Shown here: positions 33,154-41,850 of the stretch, in pieces
Layout: each line of letters opens with the position of its first letter
Position numbering within the stretch: position 1 is the first letter of the stretch
Assembly: GCA_002787235.1 (NCBI GenBank)
Contig: PCWG01000017.1
Coordinates: forward strand, 1-43,815
Reading direction: 5' to 3'
DNA: 43,815 bases
Source: Nitrospinae bacterium CG11_big_fil_rev_8_21_14_0_20_45_15
Lineage (GTDB): Bacteria > Nitrospinota > Nitrospinia > Nitrospinales > VA-1
Program-made: the position numbers and the translations under genes
The notes under the pieces: model-generated
Told to the model about the DNA's origin: nothing
The model's database searches: none
The model's input: the letters and a program-made list of their open reading frames with translations, nothing else

Positions 33154-34743
33154 TTAAAGCTCAAATTTCCAATTCGAGTCATTTGGCTTTTGGCCTGAAT
33201 CACCCGCCTGCAAATGCAGGTAGGTTTCCCCGCAAGCGGGGCAATGAAAAGAAGCATCCAGTGTGACACCGCATTTACAGACCCATCCCTTAAGCTTTCC
33301 CGGATTGCCGCAAACCAGCGCATGATCTGGAACGTCCTTGAGAACCGTGGTACCCATACCGATGAACGCATATTGACCTATGGTTATGCCACAAAGAATA
33401 CTGGCATTCGCACCGATGCTGGCACCTTGCCGCACGCGAGTGGTTTTAAACTCACTGCGCCTGGGAATCGCACTGCGCGGATTGATCACATTGGTGAAAA
33501 CACAGGAAGGACCGCAAAAAACATTGTCCTCCAAAATAACACCTTCGTATAGAGAAACGTTATTTTGAATCTTGACGTTCGATCCGACATTCCCGTTGGG
33601 ACCGATCATGACATTTTGTCCGATATTGCAACGCTCACCCACAACGGTTCCCGGTAACACATGCGAATAATGCCATATTTTTGTCCCGGCACCGATCTGG
33701 CAATTTTCATCCACCCGACTGGTTTCGTGAACAAAATAGTTTTCTTTCTTAGGGGTCAGATCTTTATTTACGGCAGATAAACTTTTCTGGGCACGTTCAA
33801 GCACTCTTAAAACACGCAAACCTTCCTCCCCATCCGTCGCATACTCTGCGCCATCAAGAGCAGAAAGAAAGGCGCGACATTCCGAAAGCAAAGGTTCTTC
33901 CCATCCTTCTGAAAGATCAATGCAACGGCCCTCCTTTTTTTCGGAAACCGGTGTGCTTCCCTGCCAGCGTATCTGGTGGGGATATACAGTCAATTTACTC
34001 TCACGAGGCAAGGTATCGTCAAACACCACCATTTGCCGGTCGCCTGTGACCACCAGCTTTTGTTCTTTGAAAGGGTTCAGCCAGGAAACAAAAATATGTG
34101 CCGATACGCCTGACGGAAAACGCAGATGCGTCAATGTGGAGTCTGCAATGTTTGGATGCAGAACATTGGAGCCCATCGCCTGCACCCCTTCCGGTTCTTC
34201 TTCCATCAAAGAAAGGATGATTGAAATATCATGCGGCGCAAAAGACCAGAGAATATTTTCTTCCCGACGGATTTTTCCCAGATTGAGGCGATTCGAATAG
34301 ATGTATTGAATTTTTCCCAGTTCGCCACTGTGTATGAGATTTTTGAGCGCGCGGATGGCGGGATGATAATGCAGAATGTGTCCGACAAACAGAACCCGGT
34401 TTTTTTCGCGCGCGATGCGCACCAGCGTTTCACCTTCTTCGACCGATAATGCCAAAGGTTTCTCGACAAAAACGTGTTTGCCCGCAAGCAAGGCATCGCG
34501 TGCCATGGAAAAATGCATGACCGCAGGGGTTGCAATCGCTACGGCGGTGATTTCGGGCTGAGCCAGTAAATCGCTGAATGATTCGGTGACAACCAAATCG
34601 GCATTGCGTTTCCGTTGCTCGGCACGTACTTCTTCCGAAGGATCACAAACGCTATGCAGGACACCCAGTTCATCGAAATTACGCGCCAGATTTTTGCCCC
34701 AGTAACCGGCACCCACCAAAGCCAATTTAATAGAACGCTTCAT
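33154..34743 (-). CDS. WbpB-WbpD fusion: sugar-uronate 3-dehydrogenase plus N-acetyltransferase, zinc-ribbon tail
   Basis: 529 residues in three parts. Residues 1-315 are a Gfo/Idh/MocA oxidoreductase: GAGYWG (11-16) binds NAD, VEKPLA holds K95, and HILHYHPA follows; this half should oxidise UDP-GlcNAcA at C3. Residues 333-482 are a left-handed beta-helix acetyltransferase with hexapeptide repeats and IWHYSHVLPG, whose His is the expected catalytic base; it should acetylate the 3-amino group after the aminotransferase acts. Residues 489-504 carry CxC and CxxC (C489, C491, C501, C504), a small zinc ribbon. In Pseudomonas these activities are separate proteins, WbpB and WbpD. The gene overlaps rfbD by four bases. 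Confidence 0.88.
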   Translation of the reverse strand: MKRSIKLALVGAGYWGKNLARNFDELGVLHSVCDPSEEVRAEQRKRNADLVVTESFSDLLAQPEITAVAIATPAVMHFSMARDALLAGKHVFVEKPLALSVEEGETLVRIAREKNRVLFVGHILHYHPAIRALKNLIHSGELGKIQYIYSNRLNLGKIRREENILWSFAPHDISIILSLMEEEPEGVQAMGSNVLHPNIADSTLTHLRFPSGVSAHIFVSWLNPFKEQKLVVTGDRQMVVFDDTLPRESKLTVYPHQIRWQGSTPVSEKKEGRCIDLSEGWEEPLLSECRAFLSALDGAEYATDGEEGLRVLRVLERAQKSLSAVNKDLTPKKENYFVHETSRVDENCQIGAGTKIWHYSHVLPGTVVGERCNIGQNVMIGPNGNVGSNVKIQNNVSLYEGVILEDNVFCGPSCVFTNVINPRSAIPRRSEFKTTRVRQGASIGANASILCGITIGQYAFIGMGTTVLKDVPDHALVCGNPGKLKGWVCKCGVTLDASFHCPACGETYLHLQAGDSGQKPNDSNWKFEL

Positions 34744-35678
34744 AGGTTGGGTCTCGTGGGAAAAGGGGATTCGGAAATCAAAGGCAAATTTTCAATCTGT
34801 CGTTGCTCGTTCAGGCAAGCGGTCAAAGTGTCTTTCCAGTCAGCAAGTTTGACGGAAAACGTACGTTGAATTTTTTCATTGGAAAGTATCCAGTATTTGG
34901 GACGTTCGGCAGGGGTCGGGTACTCTGCACTGGGAATCGGACACCGCTCGGGATTCAATCCGGACAAACTAAAAATCGTATCCGCAAATTCAAACCAGTT
35001 GGTTTTACCCGCACAACTGAGATGATAGACACCGGACAACTTTTGCATGTTCGTCAGAAAATCATCCGGTGCATCCGCACTGAGTGTTCGGATGATGTCC
35101 GCAGTGGCATTTGCAATTTCACGACTCCAGGTCGGCGCACCCCATTGGTCGTTGACAATGCGCAGGGATTTTTTCTGGCGTGCAAGCTCCAGCATGGTCA
35201 GTAGAAAATTCTTCCCGCGTAATCCATAAACTCCGCACACTCGCAAAATCAAGTGACCCTCAGCATTGAGAGAAACGGCACGCTCCCCTTCCAGTTTGGA
35301 CAGGCCATAAGCATTGACAGGACAGGGCGTGTCTTTTTCTGTGTAAGGCTGATTTTTTTTACCGTCGAATACGTAATCGGTTGAATAGTGGATCAACCCG
35401 GCACCGCATTGAGTCGCCGCAGAAGCCAATTGGCCGGGGGCTGTCGCATTGACAGTGTGAGCCAGATCTTGTTCACTTTCCGCTTTGTCCACCGCAGTGT
35501 ACGCGGCGGCATTGACGATCAGATCGGGTCGCAGTGCGACCACCCGATCAACGATGCCAGCAGGCCGGCTCAAATCAAGCTCATTCCTTCCCCACACGGT
35601 GAGACGTCCGAGATTCTTGAGGGAACCTATCAACTCGTGACCGATTTGTCCTGATTTCCCAATCAGAAGGATATGCAT
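34740..35678 (-). CDS. rfbD: dTDP-4-dehydrorhamnose reductase
   Basis: Reduces dTDP-4-keto-L-rhamnose to dTDP-L-rhamnose with NAD(P)H, the last step of the pathway. 312 residues, slightly longer than usual. The start LLIGKSGQIGHEL is the nucleotide-binding motif, NAAAYTAVDKAE and HYSTDYVFDG are family signatures, and NAYGLSKLEGE contains the YxxxK catalytic pair. The ATG follows rfbA by 34 bases. It is in the same operon as rfbB and rfbA, but no 3,5-epimerase (rfbC), which normally makes its substrate, is in the window. Confidence 0.93.
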   Translation of the reverse strand: MHILLIGKSGQIGHELIGSLKNLGRLTVWGRNELDLSRPAGIVDRVVALRPDLIVNAAAYTAVDKAESEQDLAHTVNATAPGQLASAATQCGAGLIHYSTDYVFDGKKNQPYTEKDTPCPVNAYGLSKLEGERAVSLNAEGHLILRVCGVYGLRGKNFLLTMLELARQKKSLRIVNDQWGAPTWSREIANATADIIRTLSADAPDDFLTNMQKLSGVYHLSCAGKTNWFEFADTIFSLSGLNPERCPIPSAEYPTPAERPKYWILSNEKIQRTFSVKLADWKDTLTACLNEQRQIENLPLISESPFPTRPNL

Positions 35679-35712
35679 GGCAAGAATGATTTCTTTTAAC
35701 GGTAGATGGCTG

Positions 35713-36603
35713 TCATTGCCTGAAACCCGATTTCCGTTGCGTCAATTCCAAAAGGTATTCGCCGTAACGATTCTTCTTGAGCTCTTCTGCCAATTGCAAA
35801 AGTTTGGCCGTTGAAATCCAGCCTTTTTCAAACGCTATCTCTTCCGGACAGCATACCTTGAGGCCCTGCCGTTTTTCGATGGTCTCAACAAAATTCGCCG
35901 CGTCCAATAACGAATCATGCGAACCCGTGTCCAGCCAGGCATATCCTTGCCCCAGACATTGCACGCTCAATTCACCTCGCTCCAGATACACACGATTCAA
36001 ATCCGTGATTTCCAATTCGCCTCGGTCCGATGGTTTCAACTGCTCTGCAAATTCAACCACCTTATAATCGTAAAAATACAAACCCGTAATCGCGTAATTC
36101 GACTGCGGGTCTTTCGGCTTTTCACGAATGCGGATCACGTTGCCCTCATCGTCAAATTCTGCCACGCCATACAGTTCGGGGTCACGCACCCAATAGCCAA
36201 ATACCGTGGCTCCCGATTCCTGTCGCCGCGCTTTCTCTAAATTTTCAACCAGACCGGCTCCGTAAAACACGTTGTCGCCCAATATCAAGGCAACGCCCTC
36301 TCCGTCGATGAATTCTTTGCCGATGATGAACGCCTGCGCCAAGCCTTCGGGCTTGGGTTGCGGAGCATAGGAAATCTTGATTCCCCACTGGCTTCCATCG
36401 CCGAGCAGAAGCTCGAACTGACTCTGGGATTCGGGGGTGGTGATGACCAGAATATCTGCAATGCCCGCCTGCATCAGCACACTGAGCGGATAGTAGATCA
36501 TCGGCTTGTCGTAAAGCGGCATGAGCTGTTTGCTGACCGCGCGGGTGATGGGATAAAGCCGAGTACCACTGCCACCGGCGAGTATGATTCCTTTATTTAT
36601 CAT
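35713..36603 (-). CDS. rfbA: Glucose-1-phosphate thymidylyltransferase
   Basis: Joins dTTP and glucose-1-phosphate to dTDP-glucose, the first step to dTDP-rhamnose and related sugars. 296 residues, normal length. The nucleotidyltransferase motif [18 protein letters not shown] begins at residue 10; [16 protein letters not shown] and [15 protein letters not shown] are further signatures. The start overlaps the rfbB stop by four bases (ATGA), indicating translational coupling. Confidence 0.96.
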   Translation of the reverse strand: MINKGIILAGGSGTRLYPITRAVSKQLMPLYDKPMIYYPLSVLMQAGIADILVITTPESQSQFELLLGDGSQWGIKISYAPQPKPEGLAQAFIIGKEFIDGEGVALILGDNVFYGAGLVENLEKARRQESGATVFGYWVRDPELYGVAEFDDEGNVIRIREKPKDPQSNYAITGLYFYDYKVVEFAEQLKPSDRGELEITDLNRVYLERGELSVQCLGQGYAWLDTGSHDSLLDAANFVETIEKRQGLKVCCPEEIAFEKGWISTAKLLQLAEELKKNRYGEYLLELTQRKSGFRQ

Positions 36604-37673
36604 GAAGAACCCTCGTTCATTTTCGATTCAAGACCCAGTCGTTCACCGCGATAGGCACCGGATAAAGCGCGTTCCACCCATTCGGAATGGCTCAGATACC
36701 ACTGCACCGTTTTGCTCAAACCACTGGCAAAATTCTCTTGCGGCGTCCAACCGAGTTCGTTTTTGATTTTGCTGGCGTCAATGGCATAGCGGCGGTCGTG
36801 ACCGGGACGGTCTGCCACAAACTGAATCAACGACTCATGCGGTGCGTTGGCAGGAAACTCCTGGTCCATGATGGCGCACAAAGTCTTGACCGTATCCAGA
36901 TTGGTTTTTTCATTGTGACCTCCGATGTTATAAACCTGACCGGGACGGCCCCGCTCCAGAACCTGCAAAACAGCCCGGCAATGATCTTCCACATAAAGCC
37001 AGTCGCGCACCTGAAGTCCGTCACCATAAACCGGAAGCGGTTTGCCCTTGATGCAATTGTGAATCATGAGAGGAAGCAGTTTTTCCGGAAACTGACGCGG
37101 CCCGTAATTATTAGAGCAATTGGTCGTCAACACAGGGAGCTTGAATGTTTTGAAATAGGATCGCACCAGATGATCGGACGATGCCTTCGATGCGGCGTAG
37201 GGGGAGTTGGGTTTGTAGGGTGTCTCTTCCGTGAAAAATCCGGTCTCGCCCAAAGCTCCATAAACTTCATCCGTTGAAATATGCAAGAAACGAAAATTTT
37301 CACGCTCAACACCTTCAAGCGGTTGCCAGTAGGCACGGGCCGCTTCCAGCATCTCAAAAGTCCCCAATACATTCGTGTGAATGAATTCTCCGGGCGAGTC
37401 AATGGATCGATCGACATGGGATTCCGCCGCGAAATTGATGATCGCGTCCGGTCGATGCTCGTTGAGCAAGGCCTGCACCGTTGGGCGGTCACAGATATCC
37501 CCGTGATGAAAAAGATACCGTGAATCGTTTTCTATCGACTTGAGATTATCGAGATTCCCAGCGTAAGTGAGCTTGTCCAAATTGACAACTCGACAGTCGG
37601 CTTGTGCAAGTGCTTCTAAAATGAACGAGCTTCCAATAAAGCCGGCACCGCCGGTAACCAGATATGTTTTCAT
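36600..37673 (-). CDS. rfbB: dTDP-glucose 4,6-dehydratase
   Basis: Converts dTDP-glucose to dTDP-4-keto-6-deoxyglucose with bound NAD+. 357 residues from ATG 37673. The frame is open further upstream to 37775, but 37673 gives the usual N-terminus [17 protein letters not shown] and leaves the promoter outside. Signatures include the extended short-chain dehydrogenase motif TGGAGFIG (7-14), the catalytic [18 protein letters not shown] with the YxxxK pair, and [15 protein letters not shown]. It is the first gene of the eight-gene operon and has a strong promoter about 60 bases upstream. Confidence 0.96.
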   Translation of the reverse strand: MKTYLVTGGAGFIGSSFILEALAQADCRVVNLDKLTYAGNLDNLKSIENDSRYLFHHGDICDRPTVQALLNEHRPDAIINFAAESHVDRSIDSPGEFIHTNVLGTFEMLEAARAYWQPLEGVERENFRFLHISTDEVYGALGETGFFTEETPYKPNSPYAASKASSDHLVRSYFKTFKLPVLTTNCSNNYGPRQFPEKLLPLMIHNCIKGKPLPVYGDGLQVRDWLYVEDHCRAVLQVLERGRPGQVYNIGGHNEKTNLDTVKTLCAIMDQEFPANAPHESLIQFVADRPGHDRRYAIDASKIKNELGWTPQENFASGLSKTVQWYLSHSEWVERALSGAYRGERLGLESKMNEGSS

Positions 37674-37733
37674 GAAATTGATAGAAATGATTTTCTTTGG
37701 ACCCAAAGCGGGAACGCTATAAAATATTGAAAA

Positions 37734-37762
37734 ATTATAGGTCTTTGGTTGTATGATTGCAA
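37734..37762 (-). promoter_or_regulatory. Sigma70-type promoter for the sugar-nucleotide operon
   Basis: On the minus strand TTGCAA (37757-37762) is followed after exactly 17 bases by TATAAT (complement of 37734-37739). Transcription would begin near 37727, about 54 bases before rfbB. No other promoter this good was seen in the following eight minus-strand genes, whose gaps are short or absent. Confidence 0.7.
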
Positions 37763-37819
37763 GCTTGAGGACCAAACATCCAACTAATCAACGAACCTGT
37801 TCGGTCGGAGAGCGATTCC

Positions 37820-38809
37820 TTGGAAGAAGAAAAAACAGCCGTCATTGTTGTGAACTGGAACGCAGGCAAAAACCTTGTTCGCTGTCTGCACTCTCTGGCG
37901 AAACAAACCCACCCCCCACATCGCACGATTCTGGTGGATAACGCCAGCACCGACTCTTCTCTGGACGGCATTGCCGAGCTGTTCCCCACTGTAGAAATTC
38001 TGCTTCAAACTGAAAACAAGGGCTTTGCAGAAGGCAATAATATCGCCGTTCAGCATGCAAAAGACTGCGAGTGGATTGCGTTTTTGAATCCCGATGCCTT
38101 TGCCGAACCCGACTGGCTGGAACAATTGTTCGTCGCGGTCAAAAGCCAACCCGAATATTCATTTTTTGGCAGTCGTATGGAGAAGGACAGTCAGCCCGAA
38201 ATTCTTGACGGCACGGGCGATTGTTATCATGTCAGCGGGCTGGCCTGGCGTCGCGATCATGGCGAGGAAGCGATAAAAACACAGCGTGCAACGAGTGAAA
38301 TCTTCGCTCCCTGCGCCGCATCGGCGATGATTCGACGCAAAGATTTTCTCGATCTGGGCGGATTCGACCGCCGATTTTTCTGCTATTTTGAAGATGTCGA
38401 TCTGGCCTTTCGCCTGCGCCTGCGAGGCGGGCGTTGTCTCTTTGTAAACTCCGCAAAAGTACGGCATGTCGGTTCCGGTACGACTGAAGGCAACAGCTCG
38501 TTTTCGGTGTATCACGGCAACCGCAATCTGGTCTGGTGTTATATAAAAAACATGCCGGGCCATCTGTTCTGGATTTATCTGCCACAACACCTTCTGGCCA
38601 ATATCGCAGGCCTCGTCTGGTATTCCCTGCGCGGTCAATCTGCGGCAATTTTCAAGGCGAAATGGGATGCGTTCAAGGGCATTCCGAGAGCGTGGCGGGA
38701 GAGGAAAGACATTCAGGCTCATTCAAACATTCGGCCGTCGGACTTGCGACGCGTTCTGCTCAAGGGAATTTTTCTGCCTTATTCTAAAAACAAGCGGCGG
38801 GCGGGCTGA
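37820..38809 (+). CDS. Family 2 glycosyltransferase (rhamnosyltransferase-like)
   Basis: 329 residues. The N-terminal GT-A domain begins AVIVVNWNAGKNLVRCL, with VDNASTDSSLDGI near residue 40, ENKGFAEGNNIAV, and FLNPDAF in place of the DxD metal motif. GGFDRRFFCYFEDVDLAFRLR is the acceptor/catalytic region typical of rhamnosyl-type GT2 enzymes. An amphipathic-to-hydrophobic stretch near residues 240-275 could tether it to the membrane. The start is TTG with GGAG about 10 bases before it. It diverges from the dTDP-sugar operon, so dTDP-rhamnose or a related sugar is a reasonable donor, but this is inference. Confidence 0.86.
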   Translation: MEEEKTAVIVVNWNAGKNLVRCLHSLAKQTHPPHRTILVDNASTDSSLDGIAELFPTVEILLQTENKGFAEGNNIAVQHAKDCEWIAFLNPDAFAEPDWLEQLFVAVKSQPEYSFFGSRMEKDSQPEILDGTGDCYHVSGLAWRRDHGEEAIKTQRATSEIFAPCAASAMIRRKDFLDLGGFDRRFFCYFEDVDLAFRLRLRGGRCLFVNSAKVRHVGSGTTEGNSSFSVYHGNRNLVWCYIKNMPGHLFWIYLPQHLLANIAGLVWYSLRGQSAAIFKAKWDAFKGIPRAWRERKDIQAHSNIRPSDLRRVLLKGIFLPYSKNKRRAG

Positions 38810-38852
38810 ACCTTGCCTTGCTGGAGCTGGACGTGGTTTACATGGAAAATGT

Positions 38853-38878
38853 TTGCGGGAGCAGTCCTGCTCCCGCAA
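38853..38878. terminator. Strong hairpin between convergent genes
   Basis: TTGCGGGAGCAG and CTGCTCCCGCAA are perfect inverses separated by two bases, giving an 11-12 bp GC-rich stem. It lies between the GT2 gene and the peroxiredoxin gene, which converge. There is no good T-run on either side, so it may be a bidirectional barrier or a small repeat rather than a classical terminator. Confidence 0.5.
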
Positions 38879-38890
38879 CACACAACCATT

Positions 38891-39328
38891 TTAAAGATGC
38901 GAACAAATATCTGAAGCGTGGGTTTTCGTGTTCACTTCCGCAATCGCAGAAGTTATTTTTCCTGTCTCGTCTATCACGTAGGTGATCCGTTTGGCGTATT
39001 CGTCATGTGCCGATTCGACCGCATGGTAGGCCAATGAAAGTGTGCGTTTTTCATCGCACAGCAGGGGATAGGGAAATGAAAATTTTTCCGCGAATGCCTT
39101 ATTGTCTGCTTCGTTATCGACGCTGACACCAAGAACGGCTGTATTTTTCCCCTTGAATTTTTCGTAGTCATCGCGAAAACCTTTGCCTTCAATGGTGCAA
39201 CCGGGGGTATCGGCTTTCGGGTAAAACCATAAGGTCAATTTTTTTCCTTTGAAATCCTTCAAACTCACCAGATTTCCGTTGTGGTCATTGACGGAAAAAT
39301 CGGGGGCCTGTGTACCTACTTCTAACAT
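38891..39328 (-). CDS. bcp: Thiol peroxidase, BCP/PrxQ type
   Basis: Reduces hydrogen peroxide and organic hydroperoxides through a peroxidatic cysteine. 145 residues from the second Met. That ATG (39328) has AGGAG six bases away, whereas the first ATG (39334) directly abuts the ribosome site. FYPKADTPGCTIEG holds the peroxidatic Cys44; the preceding Thr and Pro are conserved. The resolving Cys of E. coli Bcp five residues later is missing (Lys here). Other cysteines are at 91 (PLLCDEKR) and near the C-terminus (DICSHL). It may work as a 1-Cys enzyme or use one of these. Confidence 0.93.
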   Translation of the reverse strand: MLEVGTQAPDFSVNDHNGNLVSLKDFKGKKLTLWFYPKADTPGCTIEGKGFRDDYEKFKGKNTAVLGVSVDNEADNKAFAEKFSFPYPLLCDEKRTLSLAYHAVESAHDEYAKRITYVIDETGKITSAIAEVNTKTHASDICSHL

Positions 39329-39448
39329 AATCATCTCCTGGTTGGACGGATTGAACTTTGCACTTATACATTAGATGCTGAAAATTCAAAAGAGAATCAA
39401 GATGCGATCCGATCTCGTTTTATTAAGGCTCTGGACATAGATCAAAAG

Positions 39449-39483
39449 ATAAAAAAAGAAACCCGTAACGAATTACGGGTTTC
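39449..39483 (-). terminator. Rho-independent terminator of the TonB receptor gene
   Basis: GAAACCCGTAA-CGAA-TTACGGGTTTC is a perfect 11-bp stem with a 4-base loop. On the minus strand it is followed by seven T residues (complement of 39451-39457). It lies about 60 bases beyond the receptor stop codon. Confidence 0.88.
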
Positions 39484-39540
39484 TCTGAAAACAAAAAGAT
39501 TGTACTCAATCGCCTTATGCAGATGCCAGGGCAACTCGTC

Positions 39541-41661
39541 TTACAATTTCAAACGCATGCCTGCAAAGAAGCGGCGTCCATCGCCAGCGTAAAAAAGGCT
39601 GGAAGCAGAGGTAGCCGTGACTGCAGTAGAAAAGTTTGCAACATACTCCTCATTCAACAGGTTTTTCCCAGTAAAGAACAAGCTCAGTTTGTCATTGACG
39701 TCGTAACCTGTCTCGAAACCGAAAATGGAGTAACCCGGAGCTGAAAAAGTGTTGTTATAATCGACCATTGCAGAACTGACCACATCCATTTTAAGTGCGA
39801 CATGCCAATCTTCACGGTGGTCGTATCGCACCTCTGTCCTGTAAAAATGGGGAGGCATACCGGCGATGGTATTGTTGCCAAATTGCGCGTCGCCTGCAAA
39901 ACGGAAATCGCTATAGGTGTAGGAGTTGTTCCAGGCGAAGCTGTCTCCTCCTGCAAATACATCATTGGCGAGTTGAACGTTCAATCCAAGCTCAAGGCCT
40001 TGATGAATCGTTTCATCGGCGTTGAAGGTGGTCGATGGGATACTGCCACCTGTAGTGAACTGTGCGAATTCATTATTCATCCAGGCACGATACACGCTCA
40101 CATCCCAGCCAAATCGACCGCTCTGCCCGCGTCCTCCAAGCTCCAATGTCCATGCTTCCTGTGCCTCCAGTCGAACAAATTTAGCGACTCCACCCTGCGT
40201 CAAGTTACTAAAATCTGGTGCCTCGTAACTTTTAGTCGCATTCGCAAAGAACTGAACATTTTTATCGTACTGGTACATCGCGCCCACTCGGGGGTTGAAG
40301 GACTCATAGGTATCGCTATCCGATTCCGTCGGAGTGATCCGGTCAAAAACATCACGCAGTGACCAGACATATTGCCCGCCCAAAATAAATGTCAGTTCAG
40401 GAGTCAGTTTTAAATGGTTTTCTCCATAAACGATGACGTTGGCGGCAAACTGGTCGCTGTCGCCGGTCAATGCACCGCGGTTACCGCCAATATTTTTGTA
40501 TACTTTGGCATCTGTATATCCCGCATAAGTGGTGATTCCTGCGCGATACTCATTCTTAAATCCACCCAAGGTATAAGAGCCATTGCCATTGGCAAATACG
40601 CCATAGTTGTTGCTGTCCTGATCTATGACGCCGACAAAAGAAGTGATGGGATGAAACAAGGATTTGTCAGTAACAAAGCCACCAAAATTCAAGAAACGTC
40701 CGTCGCCAAGATCCAAGGTCGTCTTGTTAGATAAGCGATACGAATTGATATCGCGTTGTTGATTGTCGGTGACTGCGGCAGTCTGAGCGGCTCTGGGAGT
40801 GCTCAAGGCTGTGCCCAGTGTTACTGTGCCGGGCAATTGAAGATTGATGTGATTGGCTGTGAAGTAAAAACGGGTCTCGGCAGAACCGGATAATTGTTTG
40901 CCATAGTTGGTGTTGAGTTTTATATTGTATTGATCTGCATGTCTTCGATAATCATCACTCATGGATCCCGTCAAACTGAAAAATGAATCGGAATCATCGT
41001 ACTTCATTCCCGATTGATAATTGGTTCGATACGTATCATCCGAACCGACGTCCAAACGAATCCGATGACCCGGATCACTTTGTCCCGTTTTGGAAATCAT
41101 ATCAATCGCACCCCCCAACATCGTGCCACCGTATTGCATGGCATTGCCACCTTTATAAACTTCCATGCGTTGCAAGGTGAGATTGTCAACTTCCTGAAAA
41201 TCACCGCTACCATCGCCCGCATTGAAGGGAACGCCATCCTGCAATGCCCACAATCCCTTCTGATGAAAGGAACGTTCCAGACCCGAACCGCGGATAGAGA
41301 TTCGAACTTCCTCACCGAATCGCTTGGTCGCAAAGACACCCGGAACAAGAGTCAAGGTGTCTTCAAAATTGATGGCAAACTTGTCTTCAAATGCTTTGGC
41401 ATCAACCACATTGACTCCACCGGGCGTGCGCTGAATGATTTCTGCGGCTTCCAGATTACTGGGTACGGTAAGCGTTCCCTTGGTGGCTTCAAATTTTCCA
41501 AGTGCGGTTTGAGTCTTTTGTATCAACTGAGCTTTCTCAGCCTCAACGAGAAGTTCAGGAACTTCAAATTTCCTGTCTTCTCCCTCGGCAAAAGCAGTTT
41601 GGGGACTGATGGGATTCATCAGAACACAAACAGCAACAAAAATACCAAATACGTAATGCAT
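39541..41661 (-). CDS. TonB-dependent outer-membrane receptor
   Basis: 706 residues with a signal peptide (cleavage likely after Ala25, TAFA/EG). A plug domain spans about residues 60-190: TPGGVNVVDAKAF, LTLVPGVFATKRFG, ISIRGSGLERSF, VEVYKGGNA-type sequence and GGTMLGGAIDMIS. The rest is a 22-strand beta-barrel ending FFAGMRLKL, whose last residue is Leu rather than the usual Phe or Trp. Such receptors import iron chelates, cobalamin, copper or other scarce ligands using TonB energy. FecA/FhuA-like plug features are seen but the ligand is unknown. A strong ribosome site (AGGAGG) precedes the ATG, a terminator follows, and a secreted Cys/His-rich protein gene lies upstream on the same strand. 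Confidence 0.92.
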   Translation of the reverse strand: MHYVFGIFVAVCVLMNPISPQTAFAEGEDRKFEVPELLVEAEKAQLIQKTQTALGKFEATKGTLTVPSNLEAAEIIQRTPGGVNVVDAKAFEDKFAINFEDTLTLVPGVFATKRFGEEVRISIRGSGLERSFHQKGLWALQDGVPFNAGDGSGDFQEVDNLTLQRMEVYKGGNAMQYGGTMLGGAIDMISKTGQSDPGHRIRLDVGSDDTYRTNYQSGMKYDDSDSFFSLTGSMSDDYRRHADQYNIKLNTNYGKQLSGSAETRFYFTANHINLQLPGTVTLGTALSTPRAAQTAAVTDNQQRDINSYRLSNKTTLDLGDGRFLNFGGFVTDKSLFHPITSFVGVIDQDSNNYGVFANGNGSYTLGGFKNEYRAGITTYAGYTDAKVYKNIGGNRGALTGDSDQFAANVIVYGENHLKLTPELTFILGGQYVWSLRDVFDRITPTESDSDTYESFNPRVGAMYQYDKNVQFFANATKSYEAPDFSNLTQGGVAKFVRLEAQEAWTLELGGRGQSGRFGWDVSVYRAWMNNEFAQFTTGGSIPSTTFNADETIHQGLELGLNVQLANDVFAGGDSFAWNNSYTYSDFRFAGDAQFGNNTIAGMPPHFYRTEVRYDHREDWHVALKMDVVSSAMVDYNNTFSAPGYSIFGFETGYDVNDKLSLFFTGKNLLNEEYVANFSTAVTATSASSLFYAGDGRRFFAGMRLKL

Positions 41662-41850
41662 CGAACCTCCTGTATGAATCGAAAATATATTGAGTGTTCT
41701 AAAAATCTGGTAGCAAACCCTGGAGCCGGGAAACAGCTCTTCTGCAAAACGAATGCGTATAGAAAGCGCACGTTTGACGAAAAGAAGGCGGAGCTCTGAC
41801 TTCAGAATCGGAAAACTACTGTATTTTTAGATTTGAGTTATTCGAGAAAA
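41662..41850. other. 189-base leader region upstream of the receptor gene
   Basis: Non-coding on inspection. It was checked for a cobalamin riboswitch core and for an obvious Fur-type repeat; neither was recognised. A weak -10-like TATATT lies about 25 bases before the ribosome site on the minus strand. Confidence 0.35.

Noticed and set aside
33207-33241. Two adjacent short hairpins (CCTGCA-AA-TGCAGG and CCCCGC-AA-GCGGGG)
   Set aside because: They lie inside the zinc-ribbon coding part of the WbpB-WbpD fusion and are explained by its codons.
36687-37277. 196-residue ORF antisense to rfbB
   Set aside because: Shadow frame; no ribosome site or domain.
41662-41850. Cobalamin riboswitch upstream of the TonB receptor
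   Set aside because: The B12-box and other conserved core sequences were looked for and not found.
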